Source: Chrysomallon squamiferum (lineage: Eukaryota > Mollusca > Gastropoda > Neomphalida > Peltospiridae). Taken from it: DNA of 30,000 bases. Under the pieces are notes generated by a model that saw only the letters and a list, made by a program, of their open reading frames with translations, was not told where the DNA came from and did no database searches. Numbering within the stretch: position 1 is the first letter of the stretch; each line of letters begins with the position of its first letter. Of this stretch, positions 10,291-23,547 are shown piece by piece. Where the stretch lies: contig CM022674.1 of the NCBI GenBank assembly GCA_012295275.1, positions 1,550,677-1,580,676 on the forward strand. The letters are read 5' to 3'. Position numbers and translations under genes: made by a program.

Positions 10291-13200
10291 ATGTCGTGGT
10301 TGTTTGGGATCAAACAAGATCAGTCGGTCTCAGCTCCTCAGTTTCCCTTACCCCCTCCGCCACCCCCCTCAGGTGGTGGTGACAAGGGTGGGGATGAAAA
10401 GTCTAAAATGGAAGCGTATCGGTTCGATTCGGCTGCTCTTGAGAGGGCGGCCAAAGCTGCAAAAGATCTAGAAGCATCAAGTAGGGACAAAATTTTACAA
10501 CATTTATTCTCAATGTCATCATGATTACTCTGCTTGTCATTTATAATAAGATATCGAAAACGTTCGTGAATTTTCTTTACAAATGAAATTTATTATATTT
10601 GTGTAACAAATAATTTAAAATAACGAGAAAACATGCCTTTTGTTGCAGTATTAAAACATTTACAGCATTACGATAATCAACAGCATATAAGTTATAAGTA
10701 AGCACACGGTGTATAATCATGTTAATAATAATTCATAATTATGTGAATGCTATGTTTTAGCTTTAATAGCTAAATATTTAGATTAATATGATTACTTTCA
10801 TAGATTAACTGAATTTTATTTAAGTTGAAGAAGTGAAAGAATAATTTGTCGAATTATTACTATTTTACTTTTTTAGCAAAGCCTAATCATGCAAAATGCA
10901 ACAAATGATTGTCATTTTGATCAGTGAACTGTATCATTGCATACAAGCAACTAATTCAACATGTCTGTGTATGTGATCATTCCATTTCAGTACAAGTAAA
11001 CATTTATAAACATTATTATTGTTATTTTAACTTTTTATACATTTTCTTGCTTCTACAGAATTTGCTAAAGATGCTTTGGAAATAACTAAACAGCAGGAGA
11101 TTTCTACACAACTTGACCATCAGAAGAAAATAAAAGTAATTCAAATTTTTAAAAGTTTTCTTTTCTTACGCTGTAGATGTTGTTATTTATTTATTATTAT
11201 TACTTTTTTTCTTTTTATGGTAGATTAACAGATTAAAGTGAAAGATAAATCTGATGTTGTTTTAATTAAAACATTAAGAAACCATTTAAAAAGCTCACCC
11301 CCCCCCACCACAGATCATCTTACATTTCCAAAGATGGAAAGTTTAATTGCTATTTTATTCAAAGTTATTTAATTAATATTATACAATAAAATATAATTAA
11401 ACAAAAAATTGGGTTACCTGTTTTTATATGTCTGAGGATAGAAACCAAAATATGAAATATGGAAAACAAAATCTATTTTGATCTTTTTGGAACATGTTGG
11501 GCTGGACATTTTTTTTATTATTATTATTATTTTTATTTAGGAATATGAAGCTCAGTTAGAGCAACTGAAACTTGAGCAGATTCGAGTCAGTCAGGATGAG
11601 AAGAGAAAAACACTGGCAGAAGAAACAAAGCAGCACCAGCAGAGAGCACAGTATCAGGATCAGTTGTCTAGGAAACGCTATGACGACCAACTGGCTCAGC
11701 AGGTAAGAATTTATTAAAATGATTTAAAAAAAAAAAAAATTAACACTTTTCTTCATGTTAATCCCTTCTTTATTCCCACTGATAATACTTTTTCGTTCAG
11801 TCAACATCACTACATTCTTAATCTTGCAGCAGTTAAAGATTTGTTGTTTAATTTAGATCAGTTACTTGCAAAAAATGTTTATGTATTCAGAAACTGATTT
11901 AAAAAAAATTTACTTTTGAAGAACAAATAAAAATTAAAATCATTTTCTTTATTGTACGTCTGAGATACAAAATATTTGTTTCTACATCTATTATCAATAG
12001 CTTTAACTTCAGTTTTGATATCCATGTTTGCAGAAGGTGTATGTTTCTTGGTCACAGTGCATTTATTAGATTGGGTTTCAGATAAATTATTTTCTGTATA
12101 TGACAGAGGACATACTGTTCTCAGTGATATTTGAGATTTGAGTGCTGGACTGGGTGTGATTGGTCATCAGATCAATTCTTATCACTCTTCCCTCTGAGAC
12201 ATTTCCTTTTCCTGCCTATGAGAAGACACAGAAGAGAGTAACTTCTTGTTTAACCCTTAATGATTATTATGCCTGCTATTCAAATATTATGTAACTGTTG
12301 AATAAAAATTGTTATTGATGAGTGTCATTTTAACTTTAGGCTCGGATGCAAGAAGAGAATTTGAGAAAACAGGAGGAATCTGTACAGAAACAAGAACAGA
12401 TAAGAAGAAGTAAATAATAATGACATTTCACCCCCTCTCTCTCTCTGATTTTATTTTCTGATTTAATTATCTTTAAAACAAATTATACATTAAAAAAAAT
12501 TTAGTTATGAGAAAATACATGTTGAACTTGTCAAACAAGAATGTTTCATATGTTCCAGAAAGAATGCATTTATTAACACTGAGTTACTATTTTATTAAAA
12601 AATTTTTTTTTATTCTTCAGGTACAATAGAACACGAGGCTGAACTTCGCCATCAGAATGAAATGAAACGAATCGAAGCAGAGCTTAGAGGAAAAGCCAAA
12701 GTGGATCGAGAGAATCAAGACTTGATTCGTGAACAGATAAAACTGAAAGCTCAGGAACGACGAGAAACTGTCTTAGAGTCTATCAAGTAATTCAGACTTA
12801 CTTGTTTCTTGAACCAGTGAAAAAGTAATATTTTAAAACATTAAATGAACTGAAGCCAAATTCTTTCATACAGTGGTAAATTGTTTGAGATGTGTATGTC
12901 CTGCCCTTAGACACAGAGGAGTCAAACAAACAAGAAAACCCTTCCATTAAATCTTTGTCTGAAATGATGAAACTGCAAGTTTTATATAATTGCTGCATTT
13001 TAATAAAGGATTTGTTGTGAGTGAGGCTTTGCTAGATAAAGATTAGAAATTAAAATAATGTAATCATATAATATCATTTTCATCTGAAAATAAATTAATA
13101 ATAATAATAGTCAATGATAATAATAATAGTCAGTGAAAACTAACAGTTTCGTTAAAACAAATAACTACTTAATATTGTGTCTGAAATGAAGGATTAAAAT

Positions 13201-16200
13201 TCACTTTTGTTTTTCAGGACTGCAGGTTCAGTTTTGGGAACTGGGTTTCAAGCTTTTATCACTGACTGGGACAAAGTGTCAGCTACTGTAAGATTTGTCA
13301 TATTAATTTTTGTTAAATATCTATTTAACACAGTTACAGACAGCAATCTTGGATTGTTATCAATAATATCTGGTCCACAATACCGTACATCTGAAATAAA
13401 CTAAAACAATAACCTCCATTGCAATTTATACTGATAGTCCAGAATTATCATAAACTAAAATTCATTCTCTGTTAACTTTATTTTATATTTTTTAAAGGCT
13501 TATAATCACAAACTGGATTTTAGTATAATTCAGTTTCTTCACTAATTCTTTTTATTTATTTATTTATTTCTATTTTTAAAGGCTGCTGGTCTTACACTTG
13601 TTGCTATTGGAGTTTACGCTGCCAAATATGGTACAGGGGTTGCAGCAAAATATGTAGAATCCAGACTAGGAAAACCATCACTTGTTAGAGAAACTTCTCG
13701 GTTTTCAGCCCTAGAGGCATTCAAACATCCAATCAAGGTAATGATAACTGATTCCCATAGCTAAAGTTATGACTGTAATAGAAAATAAGCAGTCTGGCTT
13801 AATTATTTGTTTTGGAATTTGTGGCTAATGGAAGATGAATGTGCAATGTGATTTCAAACAGAAAGTGGAAGTATATGGTTTCTCTTATATCTTTAAAAAA
13901 ATTCCTTGTTTGTGCTTGTAAATATTTATTACTACAATAATAACAAGGCACTCTAAATAATATATGTGTCTGTGTGTGTGTGTGTGTGTATGTATATATA
14001 TATATATAAAGAAAAATTAATGTGTTTGATTATTAAGAATAGTTCATTAAGTTATGGCTGTGTTTTGTAAAGGATAAAACAAACAACATAATTGTTCAAC
14101 CAATGCTGTTACTGCAATATCAGTTACATACAGTATACAATATCAGTTTATTACAATTAATTGCCAAGTATTTAAATGATTTAAGATCTTTCACTATGTG
14201 TTTCATGTAGAACACTTACTGATATAGCCTCTTGTAAAAATAGTGCTAAATAACTTTCAAACATGTCTGGAAGTGTGTTCATGACAGTTTGTTACTGATA
14301 ATGAAAAAGTAGTGTAATTGTTACTGGAGAACCTCTTTAATTATTTAATATTTTGAATTTGATATTTTTCTATCAGAATGGTCAAATTTGGTGTTGCTTA
14401 AGTTTCCGTATTTAGGTATAGCTTTTATCTTTTAAAATTATTTTCAGACAGTTTTCTGTGAATTTATTTCTTTCTTTTCAGACTGTCAAACAACTGACTG
14501 CAAAACCAGAAGATGCCTTGAAAGGAATTATCTTAAAAGTAAATGTTAAATGTTTTCTAATAATTGCTATTTGTGTATGTTTATATATACATGTGTGTGT
14601 GTGTGTATAGATGTGTGTTAAAGATATCACAGACAAACGTGTTATAAAACATCATCAGAAAAGTAATAACTATTACACAGCTATTAGACTGTTGGTTTGA
14701 AGTGTCTGTGAATTGAACCTTGGTTAGTCTGCTGGCTTATTTTTCATTCTTTTCCAGGTTCTCACAACTGTAATTTGGTGTTTAATTTCTTATTAAGGAA
14801 TGGACATATGTATATTTATCTATAAATAGAAATCTAATGAATTAAATTAGTTTATTATTTTTGTAACAGCAGATTTCTCTTTGATATCTCATTCTAAAGC
14901 TAGATAATATTGTGATGTATAACATTAAAATGTGTTATGTCATTAAAACTGAAACGTAAAAATGATTTTACAAACTTGTTTCCCATCATCAGCCAGAGTT
15001 AGAAGAAAAACTGAGAGATATTGCCATAGCAACAAACCATACGAAGAAGAACAAAGGTTTCTATAGAAACATCTTGATGTATGGACCACCTGGAACTGGT
15101 AAAACAATGTTTGCTAAAGTGAGTACTGTGCCAAAATTTTGTGTCAATTCATTGGATATTTTAACAGTGATGTGAATGTTTTGTCTGTTCTGTGCCCTTA
15201 ATTCTCTCAGTATTTAAAAAAAAAAAAAAAAAAAAAAAAAATCATGAAACTTTTTCTCTTTGTGTCTTCCTTCCTTCCTCTGTTTCTTTTCTTTTCTTTA
15301 ATAAGGAACAGCTCATAAGTCTGAAAAATTAAAAGTATGTGGATATAGCCATCACGGATTCACCAGTTTTCATGTAGTTTATTTGTTAATTGTTTTGTTA
15401 TTATTATGTTGTTGTTGTTGTGTGTTGTAGAGTTTAGCACAGCATTCTGGCATGGACTATGCAATAATGACAGGTGGAGACATTGCACCCATGGGCAAAG
15501 AGGGAGTGACCGCTATGCACAAAGTTTTGACTGGGCTAAAACCAGTAGCCGAGGGTATGTTGAAAATATACTTTGGGTTTTTTAATTCCTATTTATTCAT
15601 GTAATTGATTGAAATGTGTGTGTGTGTGTATATAGATATAGACAGGTGTGTATGTATATAGATATAGATGTGTATGTATGCATATGTATGCATATGTGTA
15701 TCTAGTCACACACACATTCTTGTCTGAATACGTTTAAGAGGCATAATTAACCTGTTTTTCAGGGTTTTTTTTATTTATGGTGTCATAAGTGTGCTGTTCT
15801 TGTCATAATACATTTTTGTAGAACTATATATATATAAAAGAAAATATTTTTTGTATATTTATAAAACTGCATTTTATATTTGGTATAATGGACTTGTATG
15901 CCAATTATTATTATTATTACACTCAAACATAATAATTTTTTCACAAGTTAATAAAGAGTTTTTTTATTTTTGTTTCTGTTAGGGTATTGCTGTTTGTAGA
16001 TGAAGCAGATGCATTTCTGAGAAAAAGAAGCAAGGTAATTTTATCTCTAGTTTAATATCATGTGTTACAGAACATCCAATCATCAGGCAACTTTATTAGT
16101 TGTCATTTCAAGTGTTCTGTTTGTCTTTAGTATAACTCATTTCATCATAAAACTTACACCCATCATTTTGTAATGTGTACACAGTTCTAAAATATTTCTC

Positions 16201-18698
16201 AGTTTACTGCATAAGGAATCAAGTCTAAAGATTTTGTTTCACCTTTTGAAATATATTGAAGATTGTTATGTTTTCATTAATTAAAGACCGTCCTTAATTG
16301 TAATTTCTGTAAAGAAAGTATTATTACAAAAATAACGTTATAAATTTTGTTCTTACTTCGATACTGTTATTAAAATGTAATCCATGTAAAACATAAAAAA
16401 CAAACAAAAAAATAAATATTTTTAAATTACTTTTGAAACTGAACATTTTTATTCTTATTTATTTAAAAAAATTGTTTTTTAATTTAGATTTTAAATGATA
16501 TAATAAAATGAATTATTTTTCAGGAAGTCATTAGTGAAGATATGAGAGCAACTTTAAATGCCTTTTTGTATCGAACGGGTGAACAATCCAAAAAGTAAGT
16601 CTGGTTTTGATACTAATCAGATATCTAAAAAAAAGTACAATTTGTAGCAACCGAATGGTGTGAAAGGTTTATGATTATCAACAACCATACATTCCACTTA
16701 TTGCCTTTTGGGTATGAAAAATATTTAGTAATTAAAGAGGATCATCATTAGCAATTACATTTCTTCTTCATGAGCAGTAATAGTGTGTCATAAGCATTTC
16801 CATGACTACATGCACCACAATGTGTGACAGTTATTTTGCACTTTTGGGGATTTTAGATTATATAAAGGGCTATCAGCTTGTCACCATATATATATATATA
16901 TATATATATTCTAGAACAATGATACATTGGGCAAAAGTTTAAACTATTTATTTGTGCCTTGCCCTTCTTGATTATGAATTGTAATAAACTGATGGTGTAT
17001 GTAACTGATATTTTCAGGTTTATGCTAGTACTGACTAAACTGATGATGCATGTAGTATGTAACTGGTATTAGTGCTGGCTAGTAATCAACCGGAGCAGTT
17101 TGACTGGGCTATCAATGACCGTATTGATGAGATGGTTGAATTTGAGGTGCCCAGTCTTGAAGAGCGAGAGAGAATGGTCAGGCACTACTTTGAGAAGTAC
17201 ATCTTGCAGCCTGCAGCAGAAAGAGCCAAGTAAGTGAAAACTTGGTGCTACATTTACATGTGTTTCTTATTACTTGAGTATTTAATTTTGTGTTGGTTTT
17301 CAATACATTTATATGTGTTTCTTATTACTTGTGTATTTAATTTTGTGTTGGTTTTCAATACATTTACATGTTTCTTATTACTTGTGTATTTAATTTTGTG
17401 TTGAGCTGTTCATTTGCATTTCCTTTGCTTCACCTGTCTCCATATTTCTTCCCCTTAGTTCCTAAGATATTCAGTGTCTTACCCATTCGTCCTGATTATT
17501 TCTTCATTTTTCTCTTTGTCTCTTTTCCTCAGGCTCTATTTCCACATTTACTCTCATTCTTTGTCTGTCCATACTTTTGTCTGTCTACAGCTGGCTATTC
17601 TTCATTCATTTACTGTAAAACTATCTGTCTATCTTTACTCCCTCTATTCCTGTCTTTACAAGACATGATATGGAAATCATTAGCACATTCATCTGAGGAT
17701 TTTTGTAAACTTGTAACATAAAAAAAATGTATATTTAAAATGTAGTTATAATAAAATAAATTGCAGAATATGATTTCTTTACTAGAAGTTGTTAAAATTA
17801 TTTCACATATATATATATATATTTTTTTTTTTTTTTATTAAAATTCAATCATAATTACAGACGTCTGAAAGTGGAGCAGTTTGATTACGGCAAAAAGTGT
17901 TCAGAAATAGCTAAAAAAATAGAGGGTCTCTCTGGAAGAGAAATTTCCAAACTTGGAGTTGCTTGGCAGGTAAAAAGTGACCAGTGACTGAAACATAGAA
18001 ATAAACAAACGTATAGAAGATTCTGACAGTGAAAGTTGAAATCTTTAATCATCAGCAGATGTTTTTATATTGTGTTTTATATTTATTTCAACATTTTCAT
18101 TTCCTTAACTGCAAAAGTTTCTGATTAAAGCACATGTACTGGTATACAGTGAGATAAATTTGGTAAATTATTATTTAAAAAGTCTGTTAAAAGAAATTAT
18201 ATTTTTATAACATCATTTAGAAAAAAGTTAAGTACCATTGAAATTAACAATGTTAATTCTCATCAGAAACCTTTTCAGCGATGACTTTAGTTTCTTAATT
18301 TTTGTTTAATAATGTATCTCAAAGTATTTCACTCTGTTGTGGGTTAATTAAAAAAATTGTTACGCTTTATATATTGATATTTTATGTTAATAATTTCTCT
18401 CAATGTTAATATTATTTAAACATTATCTTGTATCAGTCTTGCCTGATGTTAATGTTATGTTAAAGTTTGTGTTAATGTTTGTTTTAATTCGCAGGCGCGA
18501 GCGTACTCCTCTGACGACGGTATCCTCACAGAGAAAATGATTGATGAAATTGTCCAGGACGCCATCAAGCAGCACAAGAAGAAGGTTGCCTGGCAACAGG
18601 AGCAGGAAATGGGACAGTCGGGGGAATCGTACAAGTCAGCGAAAGACGCTGCCTCTTATTACGCACCAGCGTACAAAACTAAATCAGGTGACACATGA
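10291..18698 (+). CDS. ATAD3: ATAD3, mitochondrial AAA+ ATPase, 15 coding exons
   Basis: ATAD3 is an inner-membrane mitochondrial ATPase involved in nucleoid organisation and membrane contacts. Exons: 10291-10480, 11059-11135, 11541-11702, 12340-12409, 12621-12786, 13218-13287, 13582-13737, 14482-14538, 14993-15118, 15431-15554, 15983-16034, 16524-16594, 17018-17229, 17861-17969 and 18495-18698. The product is about 600 residues, close to the family length. It opens MSWLFG with a proline-rich stretch, then a long charged coiled coil (about 50-220) and a hydrophobic segment near 246-264. The AAA+ core shows Walker A GPPGTGKT at 347-354, Walker B LLFVDEAD near 402-409, sensor N449, arginine R461 and GLSGRE near 519-524. 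Residue numbers assume two repairs: one base missing at 15525-15528 in exon 10, and a 44-bp insert in exon 13 that contains an in-frame TAG. ATG 10291 is chosen because MSWLFG is the conserved family start; the TTG-initiated extension is not. Exon 15 is much richer in G+C than the introns around it. Confidence 0.93.
13975..14010. repeat. TG/TA microsatellite in ATAD3 intron 7
   Basis: A (TG)n run followed by (TA)n lies in the intron after exon 7. Similar short TG, CA and TA runs occur in several other ATAD3 introns, at about 14594-14610, 15615-15720 and 16885-16910. Confidence 0.8.
16985..17075 (+). repeat. Partial tandem duplication across the ATAD3 exon 13 acceptor
   Basis: Two related segments lie end to end. 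The first (about 16985-17034) runs from AAACTGATGGTG through ATATTTTCAG into the exon sequence TTTATGCTAGTACTG. The second (about 17037-17075) runs from AAACTGATGATG through AACTGGTATT and then directly into AGTGCTGGCTAGT, lacking the acceptor-proximal bases between. The result is a 44-bp insert between the codons for FMLV and LASNQ, bounded by the short direct repeat TAGT. Confidence 0.75.
17251..17405 (+). repeat. 55-bp minisatellite just after the ATAD3 exon 13 donor
   Basis: Nearly three copies of a 55-bp unit begin at 17251, 17306 and 17361. Each runs CATTTACATGTGTTTCTTAT, TACTTGTGTATTTAA, TTTTGTGTTGGTTTTCAATA, with only a few differences; the third is short by two bases early on and ends early. 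The array begins about 20 bp after the donor GT at 17230-17231. Confidence 0.88.
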
Positions 18699-19560
18699 TG
18701 CTGAGTGGTCTAGACTTGTCTAAACTTGTCTGTCTCTCAGAGAGAGAGAGAGCGAGAGATTGTATTCATATGCAGGAATGTAACTGAAAGTGACCTTACC
18801 TTCAGGAATTCGTTATATTGAATTCATTGGGAGTAAAGAAGAAAAACCCATCATCAACTACAGTATTTAATTTTTCACTTTTCATAGAAATTGAAACTAG
18901 TACATTTTTTTTCCACATGCTTTACTGCATAAATTCGTATCTGTGACAGAAAATGGAGAAATGACTGAGATTAAGAAGGACAGTTGTAATACTGGTGCAT
19001 ACAGAGTTCATTTTTTACTGACCAGTTTTACAAATTCAGTTCTCTGTATGCACATTCACAGCCACGAATCCATTTTTCATGATTTTGTAATAAATGGAGA
19101 ATGAAATTGGCATGCAAGAACCTTCTATGTACCCAGATAATCAAAAAAGTTAACTATTTTGTGATATAAATTAGTAATAATAAGAACTAATAACATTAAA
19201 CTGTAAAAAAAAAAATAATAATAAAAAAGAATAAAAGATTTTCCAAATAGTGTCAGTACAACTAATTTTGGCAGGTAGGGTCACACAGTAATAATGGAAA
19301 CCAGACCAGAGTGTGTGTAAATGTCTGATATTCACATGATATTCTACCTGGTGTCTCTGACTCATTGTGTCTGGAACCAGTTGTTGTTGTGGAATCCTTT
19401 CTTCTCAGTGCAATTTTCTACAGAATAGAGTACCCTGTAACATCAGGCCAGAATAGCATTTATCATTATCATCATTATAATCATTTTTTATATATATACA
19501 CAGACATATTTTTTTTCTCTCTCTCTACTAATCAGAATGTATGTATAAAGAATAAAAAAA
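18699..19560 (+). other. Probable ATAD3 3' UTR
   Basis: DNA after the ATAD3 stop carries a GA run at about 18740-18757, an AATAAA hexamer at about 19089-19094 (the best candidate polyadenylation signal, roughly 390 bp after the stop) and further AATAAA-like sites near 19550. Two short open frames of about 64 and 70 codons lie here on opposite strands; neither has recognisable sequence. Transcript end is inferred. Confidence 0.4.
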
Positions 19561-21644
19561 AATTAAAAAAAAATTAGCAGTTTAGTAAATTTTTATAATT
19601 ATATTTGAAAATGATGACTGTTTTTATTTATTTTATATTAATATTTTTTATTATTACTGTTACTGCCATATTATTTTATTTTATTTTATTTATTTTTTTA
19701 AAGATATATTTTATAGCTGAATAGTTTAAAAGCAACATACAGAAAGTTATAATTCTAAATGATCATGCCTAGCAATAGAAGCTTTCATATATGCATATAT
19801 TTTTTTTTTATAAACTTTATATTTTGCTGTATAATTCTATAAAACAAATTAGAATTAATATTTGCATTTATTTACACATTGAACCTGATTTTTTTTAAAA
19901 TTATTATTTTACTGGAATTGAGTTACACATTCATGAACTTTCCTTTGCAGAAATGTTTAAATGTGTGTATAAATGCTTTAATTTAATTCACACTGGCTTT
20001 TTTTTATCCAGAGTTCAGAATATATTTACATTTTGTTTCCTTTTTTTTCTTCTTTTTTTTCTTTATTTTATTAAATGAAACTCAGTTTATTCATTTTTTT
20101 TATTCCTAAGTTTCCTTACAAACATAAATTTTATTATTATTATTATTTTTAAATTATAAAGTTTCTCACTTGAAGTTTAAAAGCAGGCAGTATCAGCCTC
20201 AGTTTTATTTTTCTTAAATTGCAGCTAAAGACTGAGTCAAAGTGAAAATACTAATAATGGTGTTGTACAATAATTATAAATTGTAAGTACCATCTGCAGT
20301 TAAAAATGGTGAATCCCCAGCATTTTCAGTTGCAGTTTTTAAAGATAATATTATAGTATTAATCTCTCTGAACTGTGAAATACATAGAAAATAATTAATA
20401 TAGTCTATAGCTTTTTCTCTCCTTGAAATGGTTTCAAGAATTAGATATTATTATTAGAAAGGTTTATATATTATATATTGCTTTGCTAGCCTTTGCAGTT
20501 GTTTTTATACCAGTTATATATTATTTTTATTTCTATTTGATATAAAACATTATATTAAAATATTTTTCAAAGTACTTTTTTATTTCTTCTTCTTCTTATT
20601 ATTTTTTTTGGTATTTATTAGATACAATAACAATTAAAATGTTGATGCATAAACAAATCACATTTTAGTGAAAAAAAATTAAAAGTTTCAAAGATCTGCC
20701 TAACAAGACCAAATGCTGAAAAGTATCTCAGTTTTTACAACAAAATTTATTTCAGTAACCCATTCCAAATACACCTATTCTTTGTTCTCAGGACTGTCTC
20801 ACTCACTGTGAAGCAGAAAGAGAGAGAAGTTTATCAGTGCTTCCACATCAGTTTGTGATGAAAAATGTGAACTGCAGTTTATCAGTGATTCTTTATTCTT
20901 TGATATTTTTTTTTTTGTATGTAGAGAGCATCTGACACTGTGCATGTCCTTCTAATTCTCATTTACATAAACAGTATGTGTAGATCATTTCAACTAAAAT
21001 TAGTCATTCAGTTTGACAAAACATTCATACATTGATTCATGTAGTAGTACTAGCACAAACAAAACCCATAATTCACATTTACAGAAACACTCACGCACAC
21101 ACATGCATACACATGCACACACATGATAATTAAAGTCTAGTGCTTCACTGATAGCAGTCAGTTTGTGAACCCGATGTTAAAACCAGGCAGGACATCACAT
21201 ACCACCACATTAACATAGTCTTCATCATTATCTTAGACTTCATCATTGCCTAAGACAATTTTTGATTATAAATCTGGTTAAAAACACACAACAGAACCTT
21301 TTACTGAAAAATCAAAATAGGTTAACTGTTTGAATATTTTTTAAGATACTTTTTTGTATTTATTTTACTATTATTATTATATATTTCTTTTTTTTATAAA
21401 TTTTTAAAATCCATACTTTCATATATATAATCATGTATGCCATTTTGACATCTACTAAAGTTATGATAGTTTTTTTCATTTACTTCATTAAGTCTGTCAA
21501 AAGATTCTTATATTTCTGTTATTTTTTTCATGTTCCAGTCATTGCTCCACGTTTGTAGCAGTATTCACAAACTTCTGTGTATAAAAGATCCCTTGAATAA
21601 CTTATGAAACGGTAGCAAAATATTTTTTTTCACTTTATTATTTA

Positions 21645-21689
<45 letters not shown>

Positions 21690-22362
21690 AATATTCAGAT
21701 ATCACACTGATCATGAGAAATTAGTAAAAATTATAAACTCCATGCTTCTTTATTATTAACAAAGGTTTATGTTTATTTACAAAACTGTCACCAAGTACTC
21801 AAGGCTTATTAAAGTCATCTTAATTAAAGACATGAAGGTTTTATTTTCTGATAAATATTTCTGTACATTTTCTTGTATGATAAATTTAAATTTGGCAGGA
21901 CCATGGTGAAACATATGTAGATAGTAATTAAACTTTTAAAATTGTAAAATTGTACTGCACATTTCTAAGCATCTTTATTGCATTTTCAGTTATTCATTGA
22001 GCATAGTCTATATATATATATATATATATATAAAAATGTGGAAATAAGAAAATGATAAATATTTGATAAGTTTTGAAATATATTTTAATAAAGGTATTTT
22101 ATTTTCGAAAATTTATTATTAATTCTTTTTTATTTTTTTTTTTTTTAAAATTTTAAATTTTTTTTTTTATGAATGGCAACATAATACAGGTTTGAAAATG
22201 TAATATAAATTTTACAAATTGAGAAAAGAACAGAATAATAAAATATGTTGATGTAGATCACATCCAAAAATAAACAGAAGATTATCAAATCTACTTTGGG
22301 GTGATCATTTTCACATTTGAACCTTTCTTTGCTGCCTGTTTCTGTTTGTGCATTTTAGCTAA
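19561..22362. other. AT-rich intergenic DNA, no gene seen
   Basis: I see no supportable coding region. Contents are poly-T and poly-A runs, a pure ATT trinucleotide run at about 21650-21688, an AT dinucleotide run at about 22010-22032, a CA-rich patch near 21085-21125 and a twelve-base repeat AGTTTATCAGTG at about 20829 and 20877. It is ordinary repeat-rich spacer as far as I can tell. Confidence 0.65.
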
Positions 22363-22423
22363 ACTCATCTAATCTAGATGTTAAATCCACAATAAAGATA
22401 CTGATCTACTTTCTCAAAAACCT
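22363..22423. repeat. Dispersed 61-bp repeat, copy 1
   Basis: The 61 bases starting ACTCATCTAATCTAGATG and ending CTTTCTCAAAAACCT recur at 24411-24471 with a single mismatch (CCACAATAAAG here, CCACTATAAAG there). Flanks on both sides are unrelated. Such high identity in non-coding AT-rich DNA points to a recent insertion or copying event, perhaps part of a short interspersed element. Confidence 0.85.
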
Positions 22424-22733
22424 ACATCTGCATCTGCATTTATGAATAACGGAGTACATATTTATGTAAAATATGCTTATTGGTACCTTTATTCTGTACA
22501 ATTGTACTATCATATTTTTCATTACATAGTTTGTGTGGATCGAATGCTGTGTGAATATCATCAGAAAAAAAGAAGAAAAAAAAGTAAAAAATAAATGAAT
22601 AAAAACTAACAAAAACTTGATTTGTTTGTAGGGGGTCTTGTTATATTTTTAACTGCTTCATAGTGGGATCTTACAAGACATTAAGTTCATAAAAACTTGA
22701 GTGCACAAGTATATGTATACACACATCAAACAC

Positions 22734-22766
<33 letters not shown>

Positions 22767-22917
22767 TGCATTCATTCATTCAACAGATACATCATCAATA
22801 ATGTATATTGTACCTTCAGAAGTTAATTTATATTCTTCTGAACTTAAAATTGTCTCTTATTAACATCACTGGAAAATAATTATTAATAAACATCGTTAAT
22901 TTTTTTTTATTTATTTA

Positions 22918-22959
<42 letters not shown>

Positions 22960-23483
22960 TGATAGATAATGTATAAAATAGTAATTAAAAAATTTCAGCA
23001 GTTCAAAAATGCATGCAAGACTGGGTCTTATTTAAAAAAAAATATATATATTCCCCACGCGTGATACATTTATAAATACTAACGTAAGACATTTATTTAT
23101 TTATTTAACTGACTGTTCGTAGCGCCAGCTTGTAACAGATATTGAGTTATTTATAACATGTAATGAGTATTGCTATTGTGTTTACTTTTGAAAAAAAAAA
23201 CAACTTACCAAATTACCTCGCATTTAAACATATAAATAGAACGCAACTGTCAATAAATCAAAGATGACGTCCATGACTCATTGACTGGTATCCATTTTAT
23301 CACCAGTTTGATTGGATGTGCGCAGTCATGGCGTTCGATAATGTGTTTGCTTCTGTTGTTTCGACGTGGGGGGTAGAGAGGGAGAGAGAGAGAGAGATAC
23401 TGATCTTTATTAACAGTGGTTTGTTACTTGCAAACTTGACAACGCATTCTGCTAATTTCAAAACAGTAACGAAGCTATCTCTA

Positions 23484-23547
<64 letters not shown>

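Noticed and set aside
15525-17075. Idea that ATAD3 is a pseudogene
   Set aside because: All fifteen exons keep conserved sequence, phases and splice sites; the two lesions are a homopolymer deletion and a junction duplication, both open to technical explanation.
19171-19577. Short open frames of 64 and 70 codons downstream of ATAD3
   Set aside because: They lie on opposite strands, show no recognisable motifs and fall in a probable 3' UTR.
22363-22423. Idea that the 61-bp repeat is a tRNA-derived element
   Set aside because: I could not find convincing A-box and B-box promoter motifs at proper spacing.
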